From positions 1 through 64,000 of the forward strand of contig CAKVHI010000002.1 in the NCBI GenBank assembly GCA_934747965.1: 64,000 nucleotides of DNA, given 5' to 3'. The notes under the pieces were generated by a model. It had not been told where the DNA came from, did no database searches, and worked only from the letters and a program-made list of their open reading frames with translations. Origin of the DNA: an uncultured Clostridia bacterium (GTDB lineage: Bacteria > Bacillota > Clostridia > Christensenellales > UBA1242). Every line of letters starts with the position of its first letter. Within the stretch, counting starts at the first letter, position 1. Below are positions 41,818 through 49,248 of this stretch, piece by piece. Made by a program: the position numbers and the translations under genes.

Positions 41818-42324
41818 ATGAAAAATTTAAGAAAAAACAATTTTTTAAAAAATCTAAAGAATAATTATATCTATTTAATTTTTGCAATTTTGCCACTAAT
41901 ACTATTCTTTTTGCCAATATATTCTCGCACTTTTGTTGATGAAATTGAAAAAGTTACATATTTTTATAATTTATATAACATTTTCGATTTTAATTATCAA
42001 CCAATTTTGTCAAGTTTGATTTTGTTAATTATTATTGGTTGTGGTTTTAATTTTATAACTTTTATGATTTATATGTGGGATGGTTATAAATTGCCTTTAA
42101 TCAAGCGTGAATTTAATATTTTTATGTTAGTCGTTAATTGCTTTGTTGCTCTTTGCTGTTTGGTAATACTAGGTTATGCAATTCTCTTTTCTACAGCAAA
42201 AGGTGGCGATGCGGGTGTAACATATTACAGCACTTTCCGAAGTGGAAGCGTGGTTTTGTCAGCAAGTCAACTTGTGCTTGGGATGCTTTTGATAAGAAAG
42301 AATTATGTTAAAGATGTTCAATAA
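41818..42324 (+). CDS. Four-helix membrane protein
   Basis: The 168-residue protein is not recognised. Hydrophobic helices lie at about residues 16-35, 60-85, 98-122 and 140-158. The N-terminus is basic (inside), so both ends are predicted cytoplasmic. There is no ribosome site; the promoter at 41780-41808 would start transcription within ~3 bases of the ATG. The function is unknown. Confidence 0.65.
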   Translation: MKNLRKNNFLKNLKNNYIYLIFAILPLILFFLPIYSRTFVDEIEKVTYFYNLYNIFDFNYQPILSSLILLIIIGCGFNFITFMIYMWDGYKLPLIKREFNIFMLVVNCFVALCCLVILGYAILFSTAKGGDAGVTYYSTFRSGSVVLSASQLVLGMLLIRKNYVKDVQ

Positions 42325-42385
42325 TTAAACTAAAAACACTTTGTTTAGCATTTTATAATTTTTTTGAAAAATTTTAAGAAAAATG

Positions 42386-42414
42386 TTGACAAAGTGTTTT
42401 GCTTTATATATAAT
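42386..42414 (+). promoter_or_regulatory. Promoter of tRNA-Glu
   Basis: TTGACA, a 17-bp spacer and TATAAT, full consensus, 10 bp before the tRNA. Confidence 0.9.
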
Positions 42415-42423
42415 ATTAAAGTT

Positions 42424-42498
42424 GGTCCCATGGTCAAGCGGTTAAGACACCACCCTTTCACGGTGGTATCAGGGGTTCGATTCCCCTTGGGACTACCA
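42424..42498 (+). tRNA. tRNA-Glu (TTC)
   Basis: The acceptor GGTCCCA pairs with TGGGACT, the anticodon loop is CTTTCAC (TTC), the T-arm is GGGGTTCGATTCCCC, and CCA is encoded. Confidence 0.95.
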
Positions 42499-42502
42499 AA
42501 AC

Positions 42503-42525
42503 AGAGTGTTAAGCACTCTTTTTTT
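42503..42525 (+). terminator. Terminator of tRNA-Glu
   Basis: AGAGTG pairs with CACTCT, followed by T7. Confidence 0.85.
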
Positions 42526-42544
42526 ATGTCCAAGGGTAATCTAA

Positions 42545-42627
42545 CCCCTTGGGTTCGACCCTTGTCGGGCTGACCGCAACAAGTTGCTCCCGCTCGCTTC
42601 AAAACTTGCCGTTGGCAACTTTTTCTT
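42545..42627 (+). repeat. tRNA-flank repeat, copy a
   Basis: The ~85-bp stretch shares a 25-bp identical core (around GCAACAAGTTGC and CTCCCGCTCG) and a downstream TTGCC/GGCAA hairpin with 46041-46125. It is GC-richer than its surroundings and lies directly after the tRNA-Glu terminator, as the other copy lies after tRNA-Ser. Confidence 0.8.
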
Positions 42628-42735
42628 TATGAATTCAAGTCTATGTCCACTAGACAGCAACTTAAATAAGTTGTAACATTTGATAGATAAAAAAGTGATA
42701 AATTGTTAATTTTTGGCTTAAAAAAAAATTAGGTA

Positions 42736-42764
42736 TTGACAATTAGTTTAATCTGTGTTAATCT
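42736..42764 (+). promoter_or_regulatory. Promoter of ankyrin-like gene
   Basis: TTGACA, a 17-bp spacer and TAATCT, 16 bp before the ATG. Confidence 0.75.
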
Positions 42765-42780
42765 ATTTGTGAGGTTTAAT

Positions 42781-43386
42781 ATGTTGGATAGTTATAAAGC
42801 AAAAAACAAATACAACAAGTATCAAGTAAAACTTGAGAAGTATATTTCAGATAAAAAACTGAACAATGGTGTGGTATACCTAAAATATTGTGCAAACTTA
42901 AAGATGAAAGCTGATGAGCTTGAACGCAAAAAAAGTTTGGCGTTATATAATTATGTCAACAGAATTGGCAAAGTTGATTTAAAGAAAGTTACATCTTTGA
43001 TTGAGAGTGGTGCAAACATAAACGCTAAATTTCAAGATGGCGTTACTTTATATATGATAGCCGCACTAAATTGTCAAATTGAAGTTTTAGATTTGCTTAA
43101 AAATCAAGGTGCTGATATATATGCAAAAACAACATTTGGGCAAGATGCTTTGATGCTTGCAAATTTGATGAAACACAAAAGCAATTATTCAGCAAAAAGA
43201 GTTTATCTTGAAGTTATCAGGACTTTACAAAATCATGGTCTTGGAAAAAGTTTAGAAGTTGATAATGTAGGACTTACTCGAGATGATTATTATCTTGGAA
43301 ATACAGACCCATTCACAAATTCTTATCTTAAATTAATTCAAAAATATATGCATGAAAAAACTGACGGTTATGTTTACACAAAATAG
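42781..43386 (+). CDS. Ankyrin-repeat protein
   Basis: The 201-residue soluble protein has a helical N-terminus (~1-60). At least two ankyrin-like repeats follow (~70-135): VTSLIESGANINAKFQDGVT, MIAALNCQIEVLDLLKNQGA and DIYAKTTFGQDALMLA. These mediate protein contacts; no catalytic domain is present. The promoter overlaps an in-frame upstream ATG at 42736, so the ATG at 42781 after GAGG is the better start. A terminator follows. Confidence 0.8.
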   Translation: MLDSYKAKNKYNKYQVKLEKYISDKKLNNGVVYLKYCANLKMKADELERKKSLALYNYVNRIGKVDLKKVTSLIESGANINAKFQDGVTLYMIAALNCQIEVLDLLKNQGADIYAKTTFGQDALMLANLMKHKSNYSAKRVYLEVIRTLQNHGLGKSLEVDNVGLTRDDYYLGNTDPFTNSYLKLIQKYMHEKTDGYVYTK

Positions 43387-43411
43387 CATTATTTTGGCTT
43401 AAATTTTCAAT

Positions 43412-43442
43412 AAAGGGCATCGCTTATGTGATGTCTTTTTTT
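43412..43442 (+). terminator. Terminator
   Basis: AAAGGGCAT pairs with ATGTCTTT (one mismatch) around an 11-base loop, with a T tail. Confidence 0.7.
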
Positions 43443-43508
43443 GTGCAATTTTTTTAATTTGTAATTTATGATTTATCGATACAAAGTATTTTATTTGTTA
43501 AAAAAAAC

Positions 43509-43536
43509 TTGTAAAAACAAGATAATATGATATAAT
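43509..43536 (+). promoter_or_regulatory. Promoter with -10 box 5 bases before ATG
   Basis: TTGTAA, a 16-bp spacer and TATAAT; the ATG is at 43542, so the mRNA should start at or near it. Confidence 0.55.
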
Positions 43537-43541
43537 TTAGT

Positions 43542-44267
43542 ATGAAAATTTTAGTTTATACTGATGTACACGCAAATATTGAGGCTTTAAAATTGTTGCA
43601 ACAGACTGAAGATTATCAAACCAGCGACATGAAAATCTTTTTGGGTGATGCTGTTGTAAGATGTCCCTATCCTAATGAATGTTTAGATATGATTTTTGCA
43701 AGCAATGATATTTTTTTGCTTGGGAATTATGACTATTGCTTTGCTAATGGAATTTCCAAATATGACAAACCAAGTTTTAATGGTGAAAAAAAAGAGCATT
43801 TTTATTATATGTTAAAAAAAGTTAGCAAAAGTAACATTGAAAAATTAAAGTCTTTACCTATTGGATATTCAATAAAAATTTCGGGCGTTTCGTTTTACTT
43901 TACTCATTTTGCGTGGAGAAAGGTTAGAAGTATAACGCCAAATCCGGAAGGGTTTAATCCACCAAGTGAAAAAACGGCAAAACTTTTTAAAGGAATTAAA
44001 TCTGATTATGTTATTTTTGGGCATAACCATAAACCATCAGATTTGATTTATAACAACACACATTTTATTTGCGTTGGAAGCTTGGGTATGGAATATCCGG
44101 GTAACTATTTAGTTATTGAAGTTGACAAAAATGGTAATGTAAAAACAGAAAGAAAGCAAATTTATTTTGACATAAATAAATTAAAAAAAGAGATGTTAAA
44201 ACAAAACTATCCGGGATCGATGTATTGCTATAATTGGTTTAAAAATAATCAAAAACAAAAAAAATAA
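43542..44267 (+). CDS. Metallophosphoesterase (YfcE/ApaH-like)
   Basis: The 241-residue protein has the phosphoesterase ligands in order: TDVHAN (D-x-H), LGDAVVRCPYP (GD), LLGNYDYC (G-N-x-D, with Tyr in place of the usual His), FTHFAWR (H) and FGHNHKP (G-H-x-H). The size fits diadenosine-tetraphosphatase-like or YfcE phosphodiesterases of the cytoplasm. The GNHD His-to-Tyr change is shared by some members of this group. It is unrelated in sequence to the 6410 enzyme beyond the motifs. No ribosome site is visible, which fits a leaderless mRNA. Confidence 0.85.
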   Translation: MKILVYTDVHANIEALKLLQQTEDYQTSDMKIFLGDAVVRCPYPNECLDMIFASNDIFLLGNYDYCFANGISKYDKPSFNGEKKEHFYYMLKKVSKSNIEKLKSLPIGYSIKISGVSFYFTHFAWRKVRSITPNPEGFNPPSEKTAKLFKGIKSDYVIFGHNHKPSDLIYNNTHFICVGSLGMEYPGNYLVIEVDKNGNVKTERKQIYFDINKLKKEMLKQNYPGSMYCYNWFKNNQKQKK

Positions 44268-44280
44268 CCCTTTTTTGTGT

Positions 44281-44309
44281 AAATTTGCCTATTTTCAGGC
44301 AAATTTTTA
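44281..44309 (+). terminator. Terminator of metallophosphoesterase gene
   Basis: AAATTTGCCT pairs with AGGCAAATTT, and T residues follow. Confidence 0.85.
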
Positions 44310-44424
44310 TGTAAATATGAGTTTTTATGGTACATTGTTTTTGAATACTATTTGATATAGAGATTGTATTTCTAGTTTATAAAAAACCTTTAAAACTGCT
44401 AGAGTGAAAATTTTGAAAAATATG

Positions 44425-44453
44425 TTTACATTTATGCGAATTTTGTTTATAAT
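44425..44453 (+). promoter_or_regulatory. Promoter of glycosyltransferase gene
   Basis: TTTACA, a 17-bp spacer and TATAAT; the start would fall at ~44460, leaving a ~150-nt leader. Confidence 0.75.
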
Positions 44454-44460
44454 TGTTGTA

Positions 44461-44553
44461 TAACATTTGTGATGCCGCTATGATTAAACCAATATGATTA
44501 AACTAAATTGATTTGTTTATGTAAATAAAATTATGGCATTACATTTCGTGTTA
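44461..44553 (+). promoter_or_regulatory. Candidate structured 5' leader
   Basis: TAACA (44461) pairs with TGTTA (44549-44553), and GTGATGCC (44469-44476) pairs with GGCATTAC (44535-44542). This closes a ~58-base loop that contains the repeated word ATGATTAAAC. The stem begins exactly where transcription is predicted to start. It matches no riboswitch class I know. Confidence 0.45.
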
Positions 44554-44611
44554 TCTTCAGTTGTTGTGGTAATCGGCTTTTGATAATACAATTTAATTTA
44601 AAGGATTTCGT

Positions 44612-45760
44612 ATGATAGTAACAGTTGTTTGTGATGTTTTGGGCGAAGAGAACAACGGCACCACAATAGCCGCAATGAATTTAATCAGATTTTTGCAAAA
44701 GCAAGGACATACAGTAAGAGTACTTTGTGCAGACCAAGACAGAAAAGGACAGGATGGATTTTATGTTGTTCCTAATCGTAGTTTTGGAAAAGTTTTGGAT
44801 GCCTATGTTGCAAAAGTTGGCGTAACGCTTGCAAAGCCAGATGTTGATGTTGTTAAAAGTTCTATAGAAGGCAGTGATATTGTTCATATCATGGTGCCAT
44901 TAAGTTTGGGAATGTGTGCCGTTAAAGTGGCTAGAGAATTGAATATTCCAATGACCGCTGGGTTTCATATGCAAGCAGAAAATTTAACCAGTTATTTTAA
45001 ATTAAACAAAATAAAGCCTGTTAATAAATTTGTTTATAAATATATCTGGAAGCATGTATTTCAATATGTTGATGGTATTCATTTTCCAACAAAATTTATC
45101 CGAAATGTCTTTGAAAGCAACATAAAAAGGTCAACGCCAGGGTATGTTATTTCAAATGGTGTTCACGACTATGTTCAAAAGAGGGATACTGAAAAACCAG
45201 AAGAATTGAAAGATAAAATTGTTATTTTAACAACAGGAAGATACGCAAGAGAGAAATCTCAAGACACACTTATTAAGGCAATAAAATTTTCTAAACACAA
45301 AGATAAAATTCAATTAATTTTGGGCGGGCAAGGAATTAAAGAAAAAAAATATAAAAAACTTTCCAAAAAATTACCAATTCCTCCTATTTTTAAATTTTTT
45401 TCACGGACAGATGTTATAGATGTTTTAAACTATGCAGATATGTATGTTCATCCTGCAGAAGTTGAACTTGAGGGGATTTCTTGTTTGGAAGCCATTATGT
45501 GTGGAAAACTAACAATAGTTTCTGATTCAAAACTTTCTGCAACTAAAGAATTTGCTGTTGATGATAGGTGTATCTTTAAATGTAGAAATCCAAAAGATTT
45601 GGCTAGAGTTATTGATTATTGGATTGATAATCCTGAAGAAAAAAAGTATATGGAAGAAAAATATTTAGAATCAAGTCAAGTTTTTAATCAAGAAAAATGT
45701 ATGCAACAAATGGAAAATATGATGTTTGAAGTTATAAACAAAAAGCATTTAAAAAATTAA
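44612..45760 (+). CDS. Family 4 glycosyltransferase
   Basis: A 382-residue GT-B protein: TIAAMNLIRFLQKQGHTVRVL at the N-terminus, DIVHIMVPLSLGM, MTAGFHMQAENLTSYF, then VISNGVHDYV, ILTTGRYAREKSQDTLIKAI, LILGGQGIKEKKYK, DMYVHPAEVELEGISCLEAI (E-x7-E donor motif). It resembles diacylglycerol or phosphatidylinositol glucosyl/mannosyltransferases of Bacillota; the acceptor is not certain. The ribosome site is AAAGGA. It has a long structured leader and is a single-gene unit. Confidence 0.88.
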   Translation: MIVTVVCDVLGEENNGTTIAAMNLIRFLQKQGHTVRVLCADQDRKGQDGFYVVPNRSFGKVLDAYVAKVGVTLAKPDVDVVKSSIEGSDIVHIMVPLSLGMCAVKVARELNIPMTAGFHMQAENLTSYFKLNKIKPVNKFVYKYIWKHVFQYVDGIHFPTKFIRNVFESNIKRSTPGYVISNGVHDYVQKRDTEKPEELKDKIVILTTGRYAREKSQDTLIKAIKFSKHKDKIQLILGGQGIKEKKYKKLSKKLPIPPIFKFFSRTDVIDVLNYADMYVHPAEVELEGISCLEAIMCGKLTIVSDSKLSATKEFAVDDRCIFKCRNPKDLARVIDYWIDNPEEKKYMEEKYLESSQVFNQEKCMQQMENMMFEVINKKHLKN

Positions 45761-45822
45761 ATTTTTAATTTTAAAGTTAAAAAATATTAAATTTTTAAAA
45801 AAATATATTAAAAAACAAAAAA

Positions 45823-45847
45823 ACACTTGCAAAAGGTGTTTTTTTTG
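45823..45847 (+). terminator. Terminator overlapping the tRNA-Ser promoter
   Basis: AACACTT pairs with AAGGTGTT, and T8 follows. The -35 box of the tRNA-Ser promoter lies in its 5' arm and loop. Confidence 0.65.
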
Positions 45848-45855
45848 TGTATAAT
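45827..45855 (+). promoter_or_regulatory. Promoter of tRNA-Ser
   Basis: TTGCAA, a 17-bp spacer and TATAAT; the spacer is the T-rich tail of the preceding terminator. Confidence 0.65.
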
Positions 45856-45909
45856 ATTGTCGTTTCAAATTGCAAAATAGCAATTTAAATTTTAATTTTA
45901 TATTAATTT

Positions 45910-45997
45910 GCGGAGTTGGCTGAGTGGTCGAAAGCGGCGGTCTTGAAAACCGTTATAGTGAGAGCTATCTGGGGTTCGAATCCCTAACTCCGCGCCA
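45910..45997 (+). tRNA. tRNA-Ser (TGA)
   Basis: The acceptor GCGGAGT pairs with ACTCCGC, the anticodon loop is CTTGAAA (TGA), a long variable arm (TAGTGAGAGCTA) is present, the T-arm is GGGGTTCGAATCCC, and discriminator G plus CCA are encoded. Confidence 0.95.
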
Positions 45998-46036
45998 AAG
46001 CACCCTGCCGGGTGTTTTTTTGTGCCGTTAGGAATT
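45982..46036 (+). repeat. 55-bp perfect direct repeat, copy 1 (tRNA-Ser 3' end plus terminator)
   Basis: It covers the last 16 bases of tRNA-Ser with CCA, the CACCC/GGGTG terminator with T7 and the following GTGCCGTTAGGAATT. It is identical to 46138-46192, 156 bp downstream. Confidence 0.95.
46001..46021 (+). terminator. Terminator of tRNA-Ser
   Basis: CACCC pairs with GGGTG, and T7 follows; it is duplicated at 46157-46177. Confidence 0.85.
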
Positions 46037-46040
46037 CTCA

Positions 46041-46125
46041 CCCAAGGGGTTCGGTCCTGTCGGACCCAGACCGCAACAAGTTGCTCCCGCTCGTTTGCTA
46101 AAAACTTGCCACAGGCAACTTTTCT
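46041..46125 (+). repeat. tRNA-flank repeat, copy b
   Basis: This is the second copy of the element at 42545-42627, sharing a 25-bp identical core. It lies between the two 55-bp direct repeats. Palindromes GCAACAAGTTGC and TTGCC-ACA-GGCAA make it hairpin-prone. Confidence 0.8.
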
Positions 46126-46137
46126 TAACGCACTCGC

Positions 46138-46192
46138 CCCTAACTCCGCGCCAAAGCACCCTGCCGGGTGTTTTTTTGTGCCGTTAGGAATT
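46138..46192 (+). repeat. 55-bp perfect direct repeat, copy 2
   Basis: The duplicate of 45982-46036 includes a second copy of the tRNA-Ser 3' end (without the rest of the tRNA) and its terminator. It has the layout of an attachment-site pair around a 101-bp core. Confidence 0.95.
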
Positions 46193-46226
46193 TGCCCTTA
46201 AATGTTTATCAAACTATAATTTGCAA

Positions 46227-47543
46227 TTATTTTTTTTGAAGCACGCAAACAGTTTCAAGATTGATTGTTTGTGGAAACATATCAAAAGCTTTTAATTGTT
46301 TTATTTCATAAAAATCTTTTAATTCATTAAGGTTTTTTGCAAGGCTGATTTTGTTGCATGAGATATAAATTATTTTGCTAGGAAGAAAAGTCTTGATTGT
46401 TTCAATCATATTTTTATCTATTCCGCTTTTTGGTGGGTCCAAAATCAAGTTAAAATCTTTTAAATTTAGTTTTGACAAAACTTTTGCACTGTCGCCACAT
46501 AAATTTTCAAGGTTGTCGATGTTGTTTTCGTGCTTTAAAATATTTGCAATATTTGTTGCGTTTTTGTTAATTTCTATGCCAAAAACCTTATTTTTCTTGC
46601 TTTTTTTTGCAATAATGGCACTTAATAGTCCAGCACCGCTATAAGAGTTTACTGTCGTGCCGGATAAAAGATTTGAACAAAAATCATAAATTTCGTTTGC
46701 AACGGGTGTGTTGACTTGCAAAAAACTTGCATTTGTAATTTTAAGTTTAAGATTAAAATTAAAAAATTCTACAAAGTTTGTTCCAACAATATCAACAAAA
46801 TTTTCGGATAAAATTTGGTTATCAGTATTGTTTATGTTAATGTTTATGCCAACATTGTCAAAAGATTTAGACAAGTCTTGATATAATTTGTCTAGGTTGT
46901 CTAGTTTATGATTTTGTTTTAAAACAATGGTCAATAGCAGATTGTTGTTAATTATTCGTGCAACCATGTGCTTTAAAACTCCGTGCTTTGTTTTTTCGTT
47001 GTATGCACTAACTTGAGTTGCTTTCAAAAAATCATTGAATTTTTCTATCACACAGTCAAATCCAGAATTTGCAATTTTGCAAGTTTTAATTTCAACTGTT
47101 TCATGGCTGTTTTTTTTGTAGTAACACAAAACCTTTTTGCCGTTTAATTTGCAAATTTTTAATGCGATTTTGTTTCTGTAATGATAAATTTCAGGGCTTT
47201 TTTCAATTTCAAAATCAGGAAGGGTCAGATTTGTTATTTTTTTTAATGTTAATTTTAATTGATTTTTTTTGAAATTTAAACTTTCTTCATATTTTATGTG
47301 CTCGGTGTCGCAACCGCCACAAACAAAATAGTGGGGGCAAAGGGGAGTTGTTCTGTTAGGGCTAACTGATAAAATTTTTTTGTTTTTTGCAATAATTAGG
47401 TTGTTTTTTTGATTTAAAATTTCACATTCAATTTCTTCGCCAATCAAAGCATTATCAACAAAAATTGTCTTGCCGCAATGGTGGGCAATTCCTTTAGAAT
47501 TCATGTCTAGGTCATCAATTTTTACTTTCAAAATTTCGTTCAT
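46227..47543 (-). CDS. RlmD/TrmA-family 23S rRNA (uracil-5-)-methyltransferase
   Basis: The 438-residue protein has an N-terminal TRAM-like RNA-binding domain (~1-60). An iron-sulfur motif CPHYFVCGGCDTEH (~69-82) is completed by a later CKIANSGF Cys. The C-terminal Rossmann methyltransferase has SYSGAGLLSAIIA, LILDPPKSG and the catalytic Cys in YISCNKISLAKN. It transfers methyl from SAM to C5 of a uridine in 23S rRNA (RlmD/RlmCD type); the precise site is not predictable. The gene faces left, convergent with tRNA-Ser. Confidence 0.9.
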   Translation of the reverse strand: MNEILKVKIDDLDMNSKGIAHHCGKTIFVDNALIGEEIECEILNQKNNLIIAKNKKILSVSPNRTTPLCPHYFVCGGCDTEHIKYEESLNFKKNQLKLTLKKITNLTLPDFEIEKSPEIYHYRNKIALKICKLNGKKVLCYYKKNSHETVEIKTCKIANSGFDCVIEKFNDFLKATQVSAYNEKTKHGVLKHMVARIINNNLLLTIVLKQNHKLDNLDKLYQDLSKSFDNVGINININNTDNQILSENFVDIVGTNFVEFFNFNLKLKITNASFLQVNTPVANEIYDFCSNLLSGTTVNSYSGAGLLSAIIAKKSKKNKVFGIEINKNATNIANILKHENNIDNLENLCGDSAKVLSKLNLKDFNLILDPPKSGIDKNMIETIKTFLPSKIIYISCNKISLAKNLNELKDFYEIKQLKAFDMFPQTINLETVCVLQKK

Positions 47544-47669
47544 AGCAATATTTTACCAGTTTAGTCAGAAAAAACAAATAGATTTTGACAATGTTTTTTT
47601 TGTTCTTAAATTTGTTTGACTTTTTTTTGTAATAAAATTAAAATAGTGGGTATTGAAAGGATAAATTTT

Positions 47670-49058
47670 ATGAAAAAAATAGATATTAAACAATTATACG
47701 CAAAACAAAGAGAATATTCGGATGCTCAAATTCTGGTTGCTGGCTGGGTTAAAAGTGTTAGAGATTTAAAGACTTTTGCTTTTATAGACTTAAATGACGG
47801 AACAAGTTTTAAGGGGCTTCAAATTGTTGTAAATTCTGACAAAGAAAATTATAATGAAATTTCAAAACTTAACACAGGAAGCAGTATTATTGTTTGTGGA
47901 AAGTTGATTTTAACTCCGCAAAACAAACAACCTTTTGAACTTCATGCTGATAGTGTTGAAATTGTTTCTAAAACTGATGAAACATATCCACTTCAAAAAA
48001 AAGGTAGCAGTTTAGAGTTTTTGCGAGATATTGCATATCTTCGTCCAAGAGCAAATCTTTTTAATGCTGTTTTTAGGGTCAGAAGTGTTGCAGCAATGGC
48101 TGTTCACACATATTTTCAACAAAATGGATATTTGTATGTCAACACGCCTTTAATCACAACAACTGATTGTGAAGGCACAGACCAAATGTTTAAAATTACA
48201 ACGCTAAACTTAAATAATCTTCCAAAAACTGAAAACGGAAATGTTGATTTAAGCAAAGATTTGTTTGGAAAGCAAGCGTATATTACAGGCTCAGGACAAC
48301 TTCATGGTGAAGCCTTTGCCTTGGCTTTTTCAAAGATATACACATTTGGGCCAACTTTCAGAACAGAAAATTCAAACACAAAAACTCATGCAAACGAATT
48401 TTGGATGATAGAACCTGAAATTGCTTTTTGTGATTTAGACGGGTTAATGGACATTGAAGAAGAAATGCTAAAATTTGTTGTGAAATTTGTTTTGGATAAT
48501 TGCGGGCAAGAACTTGAATTTTTGAATAACTTTGTTCAAAAAGGCTTGATTGAAAAATTAACAAAACTTGTTGACAGTAAATTTGTTAGAATAGACCATG
48601 AAGAATGCATCAAAATTTTGAAAGAAGCAAAAGTTAAGTGGGAATTTGAACCAACATTTGGTGGCGATATTGCTAAAGAACATGAGAAATATATTACTGA
48701 ATATTTCAATGGTCCTGTGTTCATCAAAAATTGGCCAAAAGACATAAAATCTTTCTATATGAAATTAAACAAAGACGGCAAAACTGTTGCGGGTGTAGAC
48801 CTTGAAGTGCCAGGCGCGGGCGAACTTATGGGCGGAAGCCAAAGGGAAGAAGATTATAACAAAATTATTGCTAGGTGTAAAGAGATGAATGTAGACCAAA
48901 AACCTATTGAATGGTATCTAAATTTGCGTAAATTTGGCTCTTGTGTTCACAGTGGTTTTGGCATGGGATTTGAACGCCTTGTTATGTATTTAACAGGTGT
49001 TGACAATATTCGTGATGTTATTCCTTTCCCACGCACTCCAAATAACTGTAATTATTAA
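47670..49058 (+). CDS. asnS: Asparaginyl-tRNA synthetase
   Basis: A class IIb synthetase. The start is at 47670 after AAAGGA; an in-frame ATG 54 bases earlier lacks a site. The 462-residue protein has the OB-fold anticodon domain (ILVAGWVKSVRDLKTFAFID), motif 2 (FGPTFRTENSNTKTHANEFW), GELMGGSQREEDY and motif 3 (GSCVHSGFGMGFERLVMYLTG) ending IPFPRTPNNCNY. The YLNLRKFGS segment fits AsnRS rather than AspRS. No T-box is seen upstream. Confidence 0.96.
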   Translation: MKKIDIKQLYAKQREYSDAQILVAGWVKSVRDLKTFAFIDLNDGTSFKGLQIVVNSDKENYNEISKLNTGSSIIVCGKLILTPQNKQPFELHADSVEIVSKTDETYPLQKKGSSLEFLRDIAYLRPRANLFNAVFRVRSVAAMAVHTYFQQNGYLYVNTPLITTTDCEGTDQMFKITTLNLNNLPKTENGNVDLSKDLFGKQAYITGSGQLHGEAFALAFSKIYTFGPTFRTENSNTKTHANEFWMIEPEIAFCDLDGLMDIEEEMLKFVVKFVLDNCGQELEFLNNFVQKGLIEKLTKLVDSKFVRIDHEECIKILKEAKVKWEFEPTFGGDIAKEHEKYITEYFNGPVFIKNWPKDIKSFYMKLNKDGKTVAGVDLEVPGAGELMGGSQREEDYNKIIARCKEMNVDQKPIEWYLNLRKFGSCVHSGFGMGFERLVMYLTGVDNIRDVIPFPRTPNNCNY

Positions 49059-49169
49059 ATTTTTAAACGAATTATTCCTTTTTATATTTTATTTTTATAT
49101 ATTTGGGGTTTAATTCGTTTTTTTGTGCAAACTAGAATTAAGAAATTCTTTAAATAGTGCAAAAACGCT

Positions 49170-49198
49170 TGACATATTTTATCAAAATTTGCAAAATA
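49170..49198 (+). promoter_or_regulatory. Promoter of giant surface protein
   Basis: TTGACA within AAAAACGCTTGACAT, a 17-bp spacer and CAAAAT: the same form as the SipW-type gene promoters, which suggests co-regulation. Confidence 0.65.
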
Positions 49199-49248
49199 AT
49201 ATATATTATATATTAATTTTAAAATCTGTTGTAATTTTAGGTGGTAGT

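Larger units (their letters stand above)
44268..44611 (+). other. Gene-free spacer with promoter and structured leader
   Basis: It holds a terminator (44281-44309), a good promoter (44425-44453) and a leader with a long-range stem (44461-44553) ahead of the glycosyltransferase gene. No coding sequence is seen. Confidence 0.65.

Noticed and set aside
42345..42602. 85-codon frame on the minus strand across tRNA-Glu
   Set aside because: It covers the tRNA gene, its terminator and a repeat, with no ribosome site or family match.
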